Shown here piece after piece: positions 17,241 to 24,927 of a DNA stretch of 64,000 nt (positions are counted from its first letter, which is position 1; each line of letters begins with the position of its first letter). Made by a program: the position numbers and the translations under genes. The stretch covers positions 10,504-74,503 of the forward strand of contig DDWS01000032.1 of the NCBI GenBank assembly GCA_002347685.1, written 5' to 3'. Origin of the DNA: Syntrophaceae bacterium UBA2280 (GTDB taxonomy: Bacteria; Desulfobacterota; Syntrophia; Syntrophales; Smithellaceae). The notes beneath the pieces are model-generated. The model was not told the DNA's origin. It did no database searches and worked only from the letters and a program-made list of their open reading frames with translations.

Positions 17241-17972
17241 ATGAAACACAAAAAAGCCGTGTTGGCCGCTTTGGTGACTCTTTTTCTGGGGGTCACAGGA
17301 TTTGCCGAAGCGCAACAAAACACCCTTCTTCCCGTGAGTGTTCAGTCGATGAAAACATGGCTGGACTCATCACCGGAATCTCCCGTGACGCTGATCGACC
17401 TAAGAAGCCTGCTGGAGTGCCGGGACGCAAAAATTGCGCAGGCTGTCTGCCATTCCTGTGACACGCAGCAAGACGATTTGTTCGCGTTGGTACCGAAAGA
17501 AAACAAACTCATTTTTTATACCGGAAATCGTTTAGCCGATTCAAAATGTGCTGTGATCGATCAGGCGTTGGCGGCGGGCTATAAAAATGTATACCGGCTC
17601 GAAGGCGGTTTTGCCGCATGGCGAAAGGAAGGGTATCCGGTTGTCTCTGAAAAAAGAACGCCGCGCGTTTTAGCCCACGCCGTCATTCCCCGGAATCTTT
17701 CCCGGTGGCAAAAGCAGGCGAAAAATCCGCTGGTCATTGACATCCGGCAAGCTGAAGATTTTACCCCGGGGCATCTCGAAGGCGCGCTGAACATTCCTTT
17801 GTCAAGGCTGCATCTCGATTACGCCCAAATTCCGCTTGATGCGACCCTGCTGGTGGTCGATGAAGACGGTACGCAGAGTTTTCTGGCGGCAAGCTATCTG
17901 CTCCGCAAAGGGTTTATGAATGTGCGACGCTTAAAGGGCGGCATGAATGAGTATCGACGGAGAACACCATGA
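17241..17972 (+). CDS. Exported tandem rhodanese-fold protein without catalytic cysteines
   Basis: 243 aa from ATG 17241, eight bases after the octahaem stop, with AGGTGA upstream. Signal peptide at residues 1-26 (ending GFAEAQ). Two rhodanese-like domains follow: the first has VTLIDLRSLLECRD and RLEGGFAAWRKEGYPV, the second LVIDIRQAEDFTPGHLEGALNIP and RRLKGGMNEYR. The active-site loops read YTGNRLADSKC and VDEDGTQSF, so the usual catalytic cysteine is missing in both, though CHSC occurs near residue 73 and one Cys ends the first loop. It is probably a binding or scaffolding protein. Its stop overlaps the next start by 4 bases. Confidence 0.75.
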   Translation: MKHKKAVLAALVTLFLGVTGFAEAQQNTLLPVSVQSMKTWLDSSPESPVTLIDLRSLLECRDAKIAQAVCHSCDTQQDDLFALVPKENKLIFYTGNRLADSKCAVIDQALAAGYKNVYRLEGGFAAWRKEGYPVVSEKRTPRVLAHAVIPRNLSRWQKQAKNPLVIDIRQAEDFTPGHLEGALNIPLSRLHLDYAQIPLDATLLVVDEDGTQSFLAASYLLRKGFMNVRRLKGGMNEYRRRTP

Positions 17973-19816
17973 AAAAATATTATTCCTGCGTCATTTTCTG
18001 GGTCGCCATTTGCTCTTTTCTGATATTCTCCGGACAGACTTTTGCACAACCTCAGCAGGCCCGGTGTCTGACCTGTCATTCGGATGCCTCGTTCACAAGC
18101 GGTTATAACGCGTCAACGCACGGTCATCTTTCATGCAGCGCCTGCCACACGGGCATCGACGATATCCGGCGGCACAGCACAGGTGAAACAAAATCCAACC
18201 CGGTCCGCTGCGCGAGCTGCCACAGTAGTGTTGCCGCCGCATACAACACCGATGTTCACGCCGTCATACAGAATATGACCTGCGTGGACTGTCATCAAAA
18301 GATTCACACCATCACCCGGTCGGATCAGCCTCGAAAGATTTCCATTCAGGAAAAATGCGTTCGCTGCCATGCGCCCGACGACTATGCGATGATGGGACAT
18401 GGCCGCGCGGTTCTCGCGGGGAATCCGGATGCGGCGACCTGCACGGATTGCCACACTCTGCACGGTACGGCCGCCATGACCGGCGCGACGGAAAATGAGC
18501 AGGGAGCGCTTCGCGAAGCCTACACGATGCGCTGCAAAACCTGCCACGCTGATCCCGGCGTGGCCGAACGAAACAATCTTTCCACCCGGATTGCCGACAC
18601 CTACGATCAGACCTATCACGGCAAGGTTCTGCAGGTCGGCCATTCTCAGCGCGTCGCGGGCTGCGCCGATTGCCACACCGGCCACAACACGCTATCCTCA
18701 GACGATCCGCAATCGGCGATGCATCCCGACAATCTCTACGGAACCTGCAAAACCTGCCATACGACCATGCACAAGCGTTTCGTGTCTTTTGAAGCGCATC
18801 CGGGAGCGGTGAAGGGGAAAACCTATCTGGCGCTACACATCGCAGAAGTATCCATGATCCTGCTTTTGGTGGGCGTATTTTCGTTTTTCTGGCTGCACAC
18901 CTGCCTGTGGTGGCGGCGCGCCTATCTGGACAAATGCCGCAAACGTCAGGCCGGTTTTATCGAAGATACACTCGCGCCCCACTGCCGTGATGAAAAACAG
19001 GTCCAGCGTTTTCCCATGTCACAGCGTGTGATGCATGTGCTGCTCATTTTGTCTTTCTTTACGCTGGTGGCGACCGGTTTCCCGATCAAGTATTCGGAAA
19101 CCGCCTGGGCGAAGGTCCTTGTGAATATGCTGGGCGGGCCGCACATGGCGGGCCTTTTCCACCGCATCGCGGCGCTGGTCCTCTGTGCATTGTTTTTGTA
19201 CACCCTGTGGCTGTCAATCCGGTTTCTCTTTCCAAAATGGCAGTGGCGCGGCTGGGTCGGGCGCCTCTTCGGGCCGGATTCGCTTTTCCCGAACCTTAAG
19301 GACTTGCAGGACATCAAAGGGATGTTTTTGTGGTTTTTCGGGAAAGGCCCGATGCCAAAGCTGGATCGCTGGACGTATTGGGAAAAGTTTGATTTTCTGG
19401 CCGTCTTCTGGGGGATGACCGCCATCGGGCTTTCCGGATTCATGCTGTGGTTCCCCGGTCACTTTTCGTATATTGTGCCAGGCTGGGTCATCAACATTGC
19501 GACGATTGTGCATTCGGAAGAGGCGTTCCTGGCGGCTGTCTTTATCTTTACGGTGCATTTTTTCAACAACCACATTGTGCCCAATAAGTTTCCTCTCGAG
19601 CCGAATATCTTCACCGGCCGTTATCGTGTGGAAGCGATGCGCGAGGAGCGTCCGCTTGAGTATGAAAGAATGGTTGCCGAAGGCAAACTCGAGTCCATGA
19701 AGCGCGAGGGTCCGGGCCTGTGGGCGCAGTTATTCGCGTCTGTATTCGGACTGGGTAGCCTTGTGCTGGGGCTGATTCTTCTGGCCCTCATTTTCTGGGC
19801 CGTGCTGTTTTACTAG
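17969..19816 (+). CDS. Nonahaem cytochrome c fused to a b-type membrane domain (CbcL-like)
   Basis: 615 aa. Signal peptide, then nine CXXCH sites in the first ~270 residues (CLTCH, CSACH, CASCH, CVDCH, CVRCH, CTDCH, CKTCH, CADCH, CKTCH). Hydrophobic helices follow at about 290-312, 350-370, 394-420, 476-496, 504-532 and 589-615. Histidines suited to bind b haems occur in RVMHVLL, GLFHRIA, IVHSEEAF and FTVHFFNNH. This is the architecture of Geobacter CbcL-type inner-membrane quinol:cytochrome oxidoreductases (c domain plus HydC/FdnI-like b domain). It probably takes electrons from menaquinol to the cytochromes encoded next to it, or the reverse. The start overlaps the gene before it by 4 bases. 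Confidence 0.85.
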   Translation: MKKYYSCVIFWVAICSFLIFSGQTFAQPQQARCLTCHSDASFTSGYNASTHGHLSCSACHTGIDDIRRHSTGETKSNPVRCASCHSSVAAAYNTDVHAVIQNMTCVDCHQKIHTITRSDQPRKISIQEKCVRCHAPDDYAMMGHGRAVLAGNPDAATCTDCHTLHGTAAMTGATENEQGALREAYTMRCKTCHADPGVAERNNLSTRIADTYDQTYHGKVLQVGHSQRVAGCADCHTGHNTLSSDDPQSAMHPDNLYGTCKTCHTTMHKRFVSFEAHPGAVKGKTYLALHIAEVSMILLLVGVFSFFWLHTCLWWRRAYLDKCRKRQAGFIEDTLAPHCRDEKQVQRFPMSQRVMHVLLILSFFTLVATGFPIKYSETAWAKVLVNMLGGPHMAGLFHRIAALVLCALFLYTLWLSIRFLFPKWQWRGWVGRLFGPDSLFPNLKDLQDIKGMFLWFFGKGPMPKLDRWTYWEKFDFLAVFWGMTAIGLSGFMLWFPGHFSYIVPGWVINIATIVHSEEAFLAAVFIFTVHFFNNHIVPNKFPLEPNIFTGRYRVEAMREERPLEYERMVAEGKLESMKREGPGLWAQLFASVFGLGSLVLGLILLALIFWAVLFY

Positions 19817-19846
19817 CGACGGCGAAATGTCCGCGTTTCAAGAACG

Positions 19847-19866
19847 ACCGGCTTGTCCGGTTTGTT
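19847..19866 (+). terminator. Short hairpin between the b/c cytochrome and resB
   Basis: ACCGG (19847-19851) pairs with CCGGT (19857-19861) and is followed by TTGTTT. It is a weak terminator-like element in the 131-base gap before resB. Confidence 0.35.
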
Positions 19867-19947
19867 TAGGACGGCGGTTTGCAGCTGTTGCATAATCTTT
19901 TTTCTCGTGTTAGAAATTCGTCCATAAAATATTCAGGAGAATCTCAT

Positions 19948-21345
19948 TTGACCAAAAACAAATCCGGCCTGTGGTCTTTTTTTACTTCCGTAAAATTAAC
20001 CTTATTTCTTCTGGCAATCATCGTAATCGTCGCGGTGGTCGGCACGCTGGTCCCTCAACGGGAGGCTGCGCTGGAACTTTCCCGAACGCTGCAACCGGGG
20101 GTCTATGCCTTCCTGCATAAAATGCAGATTTTTGATCTGTATCATTCCATCTGGTTTTTTTTGCTGATGGGGCTTCTGGCTGTGAATCTGATTGTCTGTT
20201 CCGTCGATCGATTTCCTATGGCCTGGCGGCGTTTTCGCAAACAGCCGTCCCCGGATGATCCGTCCGTTTACGATAATCTTTCCGAAGAGCGAATCCTGAG
20301 GACCAAACGCGACATCAAACAGGTGGGAGGTATTGCCGGGGAGCTTCTCAAAAAGCGTCTGGGCCGGGTGCGCCGGACCGATGCGGCTGATGGAACGATC
20401 TATCTGTGCGCCGATAAGGGACGTTTTTCCCACTTCGGGGTGTACATTATTCATCTGAGCATATTGGTTCTGCTTGCCGGTGTGACGGTCGGTTCTATCT
20501 TCGGCGTGGACGGGTATGTTCAGATTTCCGAAGGTGAAACCGTCAATGTCATCCACCTTCGGGATAGTAAGGGGTCGCTGCCGCTGCCCTTCGGCGTGCG
20601 CTGCGACAAGTTTACGGTGGACTATTATGACAACGGTATGCCGAAAACCTATCAGTCGGATCTGACGTTCATCAAGAATGATCAGGCCGACTTCCAGGGG
20701 AAGCTCCTGGTCAATCATCCAATCACTTATGAAGGGTTTCGTTTCTATCAATCCAGCTTCGGCAGGTCCCCCGACGGCATGGCGACACTGGCGCTTTTAC
20801 GTCGCGGCGGGATAAAAGATATCATGAACGTCCGGCGGGGGTATACGTTTGAGTTGCCGGGCAATGAGGGAACGTTTCACATCCTGCGTGTGGAAGAGAA
20901 TCTCATGAAAATGGGGCCTGCCGTAAAGGTTGCGGTTCTTCCGAAGGATGGAAGGGATGAGACGGTTTTCTGGGTTTTTGAGCAGGTTGGCGCGCTTTTG
21001 AAAATCAGTCCGGATATATTCGAGCAGATCCCCGTTTTTAATCCGGGGCTTTTTCAGCCTTATATGTTCACCCTGCTGGGTCTGGAGGAAAAGTACTTCA
21101 CCGGTTTACAGGTATCCCATGATCCGGGTGTTCCCCTGGTGGCCGCATTTGCCGTGATTCTGATCGTTGGCCTGATTGTATTATTAATGACCTACGCGCG
21201 TCAAATCTGGATTCGCATCACAGCATCTGACGGGATCACGCAAATCAGCGTTGCCGGAAGAAGTTTCAGAAACGCCGCCGGTCTGAACCGGGAAATCGAT
21301 CATCTGCTTGCCGATATTGCACAGCGTCTGGAGAATGTCGAATGA
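19948..21345 (+). CDS. resB: Cytochrome c biogenesis protein ResB (Ccs1)
   Basis: 465 aa from a TTG start at 19948, seven bases after AGGAGA; the open frame reaches back to 19879 without a ribosome-binding site. System II cytochrome c maturation: with CcsA it exports haem and attaches it to apocytochromes. The N terminus has the typical FFTSVKLTLFLLAIIVIVAVVGT helix and VPQRE; two more membrane helices follow at about 60-80 and 150-175, then a large periplasmic domain and a final helix near 400. It lies directly after the multihaem cluster, consistent with the heavy demand for haem ligation there. Confidence 0.93.
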   Translation: MTKNKSGLWSFFTSVKLTLFLLAIIVIVAVVGTLVPQREAALELSRTLQPGVYAFLHKMQIFDLYHSIWFFLLMGLLAVNLIVCSVDRFPMAWRRFRKQPSPDDPSVYDNLSEERILRTKRDIKQVGGIAGELLKKRLGRVRRTDAADGTIYLCADKGRFSHFGVYIIHLSILVLLAGVTVGSIFGVDGYVQISEGETVNVIHLRDSKGSLPLPFGVRCDKFTVDYYDNGMPKTYQSDLTFIKNDQADFQGKLLVNHPITYEGFRFYQSSFGRSPDGMATLALLRRGGIKDIMNVRRGYTFELPGNEGTFHILRVEENLMKMGPAVKVAVLPKDGRDETVFWVFEQVGALLKISPDIFEQIPVFNPGLFQPYMFTLLGLEEKYFTGLQVSHDPGVPLVAAFAVILIVGLIVLLMTYARQIWIRITASDGITQISVAGRSFRNAAGLNREIDHLLADIAQRLENVE

Positions 21346-22187
21346 TTCACACCACCATTTTAAGCTGGGTTACGTTTGTCTATTTTGCCGCGTTTGTCTT
21401 TTACCTCTTCCGGATGATTCTGGGGAAAGAATTCTGGGGGAAGATCGCGACACTGGCCGTTTTGGGAGGTCTTGTCGCCCATACCGCTGCTTTTGTGATC
21501 CGCTGGGTGGCGTCTTACGACCTGGGGATCGGGCGGGTGCCGCTTGCCAATTTCTATGAGTCGCTGATTTTCTTTGCCTGGACCATCGCGCTTTTGTATC
21601 TGCTGATGGAGTGGCGCTTGAAAAACCGTACCCTCGGTGTGTTTGTGATGCCCGCGGCTTTTCTGGTCATGGCCTATGCCTCCATCGCGCCCGGAATCAA
21701 CAACCGCATTGAGCCTTTGATTCCGGCCCTGCAGAGCAACTGGCTGACCTCTCACGTGCTGACCTGTTTTCTGGGTTACGCCGCGTTTACCGTGGCGTTT
21801 GCCTTAGGCGTCATGTTCCTGCTGAAAAAATGGGCTGTCGCGAAAAGAAACAATCCCGGTCTTTTTTTCCGGCTTTTACCCTCCGATGAGATTATCGATG
21901 AGCTGATTTATCAGTGTGCTGTTCTGGGTGTTGTGTTTCTGGCGCTGGGCATTGTGACCGGTTCTGTCTGGGCGCATTACGCCTGGGGATCCTATTGGAG
22001 CTGGGACCCGAAAGAAACCTGGTCTTTGGTGACATGGCTGGTTTACGCAGGCCTGCTGCACGCCCGCCTGGTGCGCGGCTGGCGTGGCACACGCATGGCC
22101 GTGTTGTCCATCGTCGGGTTTGCCTGCGTACTGTTTACCTATCTGGGCGTGAACTATTTGCCCAGTCTGCACAGCTACATGAGCTGA
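21342..22187 (+). CDS. ccsA: Cytochrome c biogenesis protein CcsA (ResC)
   Basis: 281 aa, about eight membrane helices. The haem-handling WWD signature is clear: WGSYWSWDPKETW near residue 215, flanked by conserved histidines (VAHTAAF, LTSHVLT, WAHYAWG, LPSLHSY). It partners ResB in System II haem export and ligation. It overlaps resB by 4 bases (ATGA), and its stop abuts the stop of the convergent peroxiredoxin gene with no base between them. Confidence 0.95.
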   Translation: MIHTTILSWVTFVYFAAFVFYLFRMILGKEFWGKIATLAVLGGLVAHTAAFVIRWVASYDLGIGRVPLANFYESLIFFAWTIALLYLLMEWRLKNRTLGVFVMPAAFLVMAYASIAPGINNRIEPLIPALQSNWLTSHVLTCFLGYAAFTVAFALGVMFLLKKWAVAKRNNPGLFFRLLPSDEIIDELIYQCAVLGVVFLALGIVTGSVWAHYAWGSYWSWDPKETWSLVTWLVYAGLLHARLVRGWRGTRMAVLSIVGFACVLFTYLGVNYLPSLHSYMS

Positions 22188-22652
22188 TTATTTTTTCAGG
22201 AAATCCAGAACCTCATTGATATCGGGTAAGTCCTTGATCGGATACACCTTCACGAAAATCGCTTTGCGCTGTTCATCCAGTATAATGTTGGCGCGTTCCG
22301 AGATGCCGATCTTGTCGATGAAAATGCCCAGTCTGGCCGCGATGCCGCCGTGCGGCCAGAAATCCGCGAGCAGGTCAACTTTGGTCATACCGAGACTCTG
22401 CGCCCAGGCTTTTTTACACGGCACTGCATCCACAGAAAGCCCCAGCGGTACCGTATTTTGCGATGAAAAAGCATCAAAGTTGGTTTCCAGTGACTGCATC
22501 TGCCTGGCGCACACATCCGTCCAGGCGAGCGGATGGAAAGACAAAAGCAATTTTTTGTCCGTCAGGGCCGCCGTGTCCACTGCCGCTTCTGTATGACTCT
22601 TCAACGAAAAGTTTCCAAACACATCTCCGACTTGAATTCTGGCCATTTTCAT
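22188..22652 (-). CDS. Cytoplasmic peroxiredoxin (AhpC/TSA family)
   Basis: 154 aa, no signal peptide. Reduces peroxides through the peroxidatic cysteine in AWTDVCARQM (the TxxC motif). A second cysteine in DAVPCKKAW may resolve the sulfenic acid. The DFWPHGGIAARLGI stretch is almost the same as in the exported peroxiredoxin at 57851, so the two are paralogues in different compartments. GGAGA lies close to the first ATG and better spaced from the second (22646), either of which may be used. It converges on ccsA with zero spacing. Confidence 0.88.
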   Translation of the reverse strand: MKMARIQVGDVFGNFSLKSHTEAAVDTAALTDKKLLLSFHPLAWTDVCARQMQSLETNFDAFSSQNTVPLGLSVDAVPCKKAWAQSLGMTKVDLLADFWPHGGIAARLGIFIDKIGISERANIILDEQRKAIFVKVYPIKDLPDINEVLDFLKK

Positions 22653-22699
22653 TTCTCCTTTTTTGATCCTGTTGACGGTTGAATATGATCCTTAATTTT

Positions 22700-23800
22700 T
22701 CATCCTTCCTCCTTGAGTGTCGGATAATCTGTATAGCCTTTCGGCCCGGATGTGTAGAAGGTGGCCTCATCCCAGCGGTTCCATTTGGCGCCTGCGACAA
22801 TGCGCTCCACCAAATCGGGGTTGGAAATGAAGGGTTTGCCAAAGGCCACCGTGTCGGCAAGGCCTTCTTCGATCACCCGTTTTGCGGATTCCGCACGGAA
22901 TCCGCAATTGATGATCAGGCTGCCCCTGTAGCGCGGCCGAAAATGTTTGGCGATATCCTTCATTGCGAAGGGGACGTTGTCCACCGGAGCCAGGGGTTCG
23001 GTGAAGTGGACATAGGCAAGATTCTTGTAATCATTGAGTCTTTCGGCGATGTATTCAAACGCGGGAATGGTGTCTTGATCTATGGTGATGCCGAAGAATC
23101 CATGTGCGGATGGATTGAGACGGACGCCGACTCGGTCAAAACCGATGGATTTTCCAATGGTATCGAGCGTTTCAAAGAAAAAACGCGTCTTGTTTTCGCG
23201 CGATCCGCCATAGTCATCCCTACGGGTGTTGGCGCAGTTGACGAAAAACTGATGGAACAGATACCCGTTGGCCGAATGGATTTCCACGCCGTCAAAGCCT
23301 GCGTCTACCGCATGCATCGCCGCGTCGCGAAAATCCCGGGTTGTGTTGTGGATTTCTTCGACGGTCAGCGCGCGGGGAGTGGATGTCTTCTTGAAGCCAT
23401 CCGGCGTAAAGACCTTGTCATGGGCATCAATGGCTGACGGAGCAACCGGCGGATTTCCCCCGTGAAAGTCGGTATGCGAAATCCGTCCTACATGCCAAAG
23501 CTGGCAGAAGATGTGGCCGTTTTTCTTATGAACGGCGTTAGTGACCCCTTTCCAGCCTTCCACCTGTTCGGGGCTGTAAATGCCGGGCGTGTGAATGTAG
23601 CCCACAGCTTGAGGTGAAACCTGCGAGCCTTCCGTGATGATCAGGCCGGCTGATGCCCGCTGACCGTAGTATTCAGCGATCAGCGGCGTTGCTTGATGTT
23701 CCGGGTTGTCCGCCCGGCTGCGTGTCATGGGGGACATGAAAACCCGGTTGGGAAGGTTCATACGGCCGATTTTAATCGGCTTCAGAAGTGTGTTTTTCAT
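22700..23800 (-). CDS. Old yellow enzyme family NADH:flavin oxidoreductase
   Basis: 366 aa FMN-dependent ene-reductase of the NemA/OYE type. The N terminus (LLKPIKIGRMNLPNRVFMSPMTR) is the classical OYE start. GLIITEGSQVSPQAVGY and FCQLWHVGRISH (FMN and substrate contacts), FDGVEIHSANGYLFHQF and the C-terminal GKPFISNPDLVERI are all present. It reduces electrophilic double bonds or nitro compounds; the physiological substrate is unknown. It has its own promoter upstream and stands alone between convergent and co-directional neighbours. Confidence 0.93.
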   Translation of the reverse strand: MKNTLLKPIKIGRMNLPNRVFMSPMTRSRADNPEHQATPLIAEYYGQRASAGLIITEGSQVSPQAVGYIHTPGIYSPEQVEGWKGVTNAVHKKNGHIFCQLWHVGRISHTDFHGGNPPVAPSAIDAHDKVFTPDGFKKTSTPRALTVEEIHNTTRDFRDAAMHAVDAGFDGVEIHSANGYLFHQFFVNCANTRRDDYGGSRENKTRFFFETLDTIGKSIGFDRVGVRLNPSAHGFFGITIDQDTIPAFEYIAERLNDYKNLAYVHFTEPLAPVDNVPFAMKDIAKHFRPRYRGSLIINCGFRAESAKRVIEEGLADTVAFGKPFISNPDLVERIVAGAKWNRWDEATFYTSGPKGYTDYPTLKEEG

Positions 23801-23909
23801 GAGCCCTTCCTTCTTAAACAGAAATTTTGTTTATGGAGCGTTCATTTTTCAGTCCCGGAAATATGGAAGCTTTGGCAGTAAAAGCGTTACGGAGGATTAC
23901 GTACGACAC

Positions 23910-23939
23910 AATATAACGATGGTAGATGTTTGATGTCAA
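23910..23939 (-). promoter_or_regulatory. Promoter of the old yellow enzyme gene
   Basis: On the minus strand perfect TTGACA (23939-23934), an 18-base spacer and TATATT (23915-23910), about 110 bases before the start codon. Confidence 0.5.
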
Positions 23940-24004
23940 GGTTTAAAACTCAACGGGGCACCGGATGCCGGGCTTTTCACTTTGGCCCCCGACAGTGAGA
24001 TGTT

Positions 24005-24703
24005 TTATTCGATCGACATCAGCGAATTGAAGCGGTCCCATTCGGTGGCATGCGGCAGGCCCCGGTCTTTAATCAGTTTCAGGAGCGTCGCCTCGTTGAA
24101 ACGCAGATAGGGATTGATTTTCCTTTCGGCCGCCAGTGTCGAACAGACAAAATCCGGGTCATAGGCCTGCTGAAAAGAATCGATGTCATGGTTTTGTGGT
24201 TCCAGATGTCTGGCATAGGCAAGCGAGTCGGAAACGTAGTCATGACCGGCGAAAACACGCGTGCTGTCCGGCAGTGTCATCAGGCGCCGGATGGATTCAA
24301 AAAAGCCTTTCAGGTTACCCGAAAAACAATTGCCGATCGTACCGTTGAAAAGTGTGTCGCCGGTGATCAGATTGTTGCCCGCATGAAAACAGACCGAATC
24401 GGCGGAATGCCCCGGCGTGCGGTAAACAACGATGGGTTCATGGTCGATCAGGATTTGTTCGCCGTCCGCAAAGGCGGTGCAGTCCAGAAATACGGCCTTC
24501 GTTTTTTTGATCAGATGATCGTCGCCCGGTGTGTGGTCATAATGCCTGTGGGTATTTGTGACAAATTTCAGCTTAAGCTTGTGCTCGTCCAGAAAAGCCA
24601 GAATTTCCTGCCAGGCGCCGCCGTCGACGGCTATGGCTTCGGTTTTTCCGTAGATAAGATATCCCAGATTGTCGCCAAAACGAAACTGTTCGACATTGAG
24701 CAT
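24005..24703 (-). CDS. Metallo-beta-lactamase-fold hydrolase, glyoxalase II-like
   Basis: 232 aa. The metal-binding motif THRHYDHTPGD (HxHxDH) is at about residues 55-65, with further metal ligands in RTPGHSADSVCFH, GDTLFNGT and FAGHDYV. This is the pattern of hydroxyacylglutathione hydrolase (GloB) and persulfide dioxygenase relatives. The C-terminal region (KINPYLRFNEATLL) matches the glutathione-contacting end of GloB proteins, so thioester hydrolysis is likely. It is transcribed divergently from the amidohydrolase fusion. Confidence 0.82.
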   Translation of the reverse strand: MLNVEQFRFGDNLGYLIYGKTEAIAVDGGAWQEILAFLDEHKLKLKFVTNTHRHYDHTPGDDHLIKKTKAVFLDCTAFADGEQILIDHEPIVVYRTPGHSADSVCFHAGNNLITGDTLFNGTIGNCFSGNLKGFFESIRRLMTLPDSTRVFAGHDYVSDSLAYARHLEPQNHDIDSFQQAYDPDFVCSTLAAERKINPYLRFNEATLLKLIKDRGLPHATEWDRFNSLMSIE

Positions 24704-24737
24704 AGACGTTCCTTTCGCGATTTGTTCTTCGGGTGCA

Positions 24738-24766
24738 ATCTAAAACATTTTTTTGGCGTGTGTCAA
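24738..24766 (-). promoter_or_regulatory. Promoter of the glyoxalase II-like gene
   Basis: Minus strand TTGACA (24766-24761), 17-base spacer, TTAGAT (24743-24738), 35 bases upstream of the start. Confidence 0.5.
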
Positions 24767-24833
24767 GTGTGTGCGCTTAAGTATCGGATATCTATGTGTT
24801 TGTTTTGGCGTTGGCTTTAGACATTTTTGGATG

Positions 24834-24861
24834 TTGAAAAAAATACAAATAGGGATAGAAT
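24834..24861 (+). promoter_or_regulatory. Promoter of the amidohydrolase/C39 fusion gene
   Basis: TTGAAA (24834-24839), 16-base spacer, TAGAAT (24856-24861), 66 bases upstream of the ATG at 24928. Confidence 0.5.
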
Positions 24862-24927
24862 GTCTAGTGTTTGGTGCTCACAAGGAAGCTGGCATATATT
24901 TTATCCTTCTTGAAGGGAAGCAATGTT

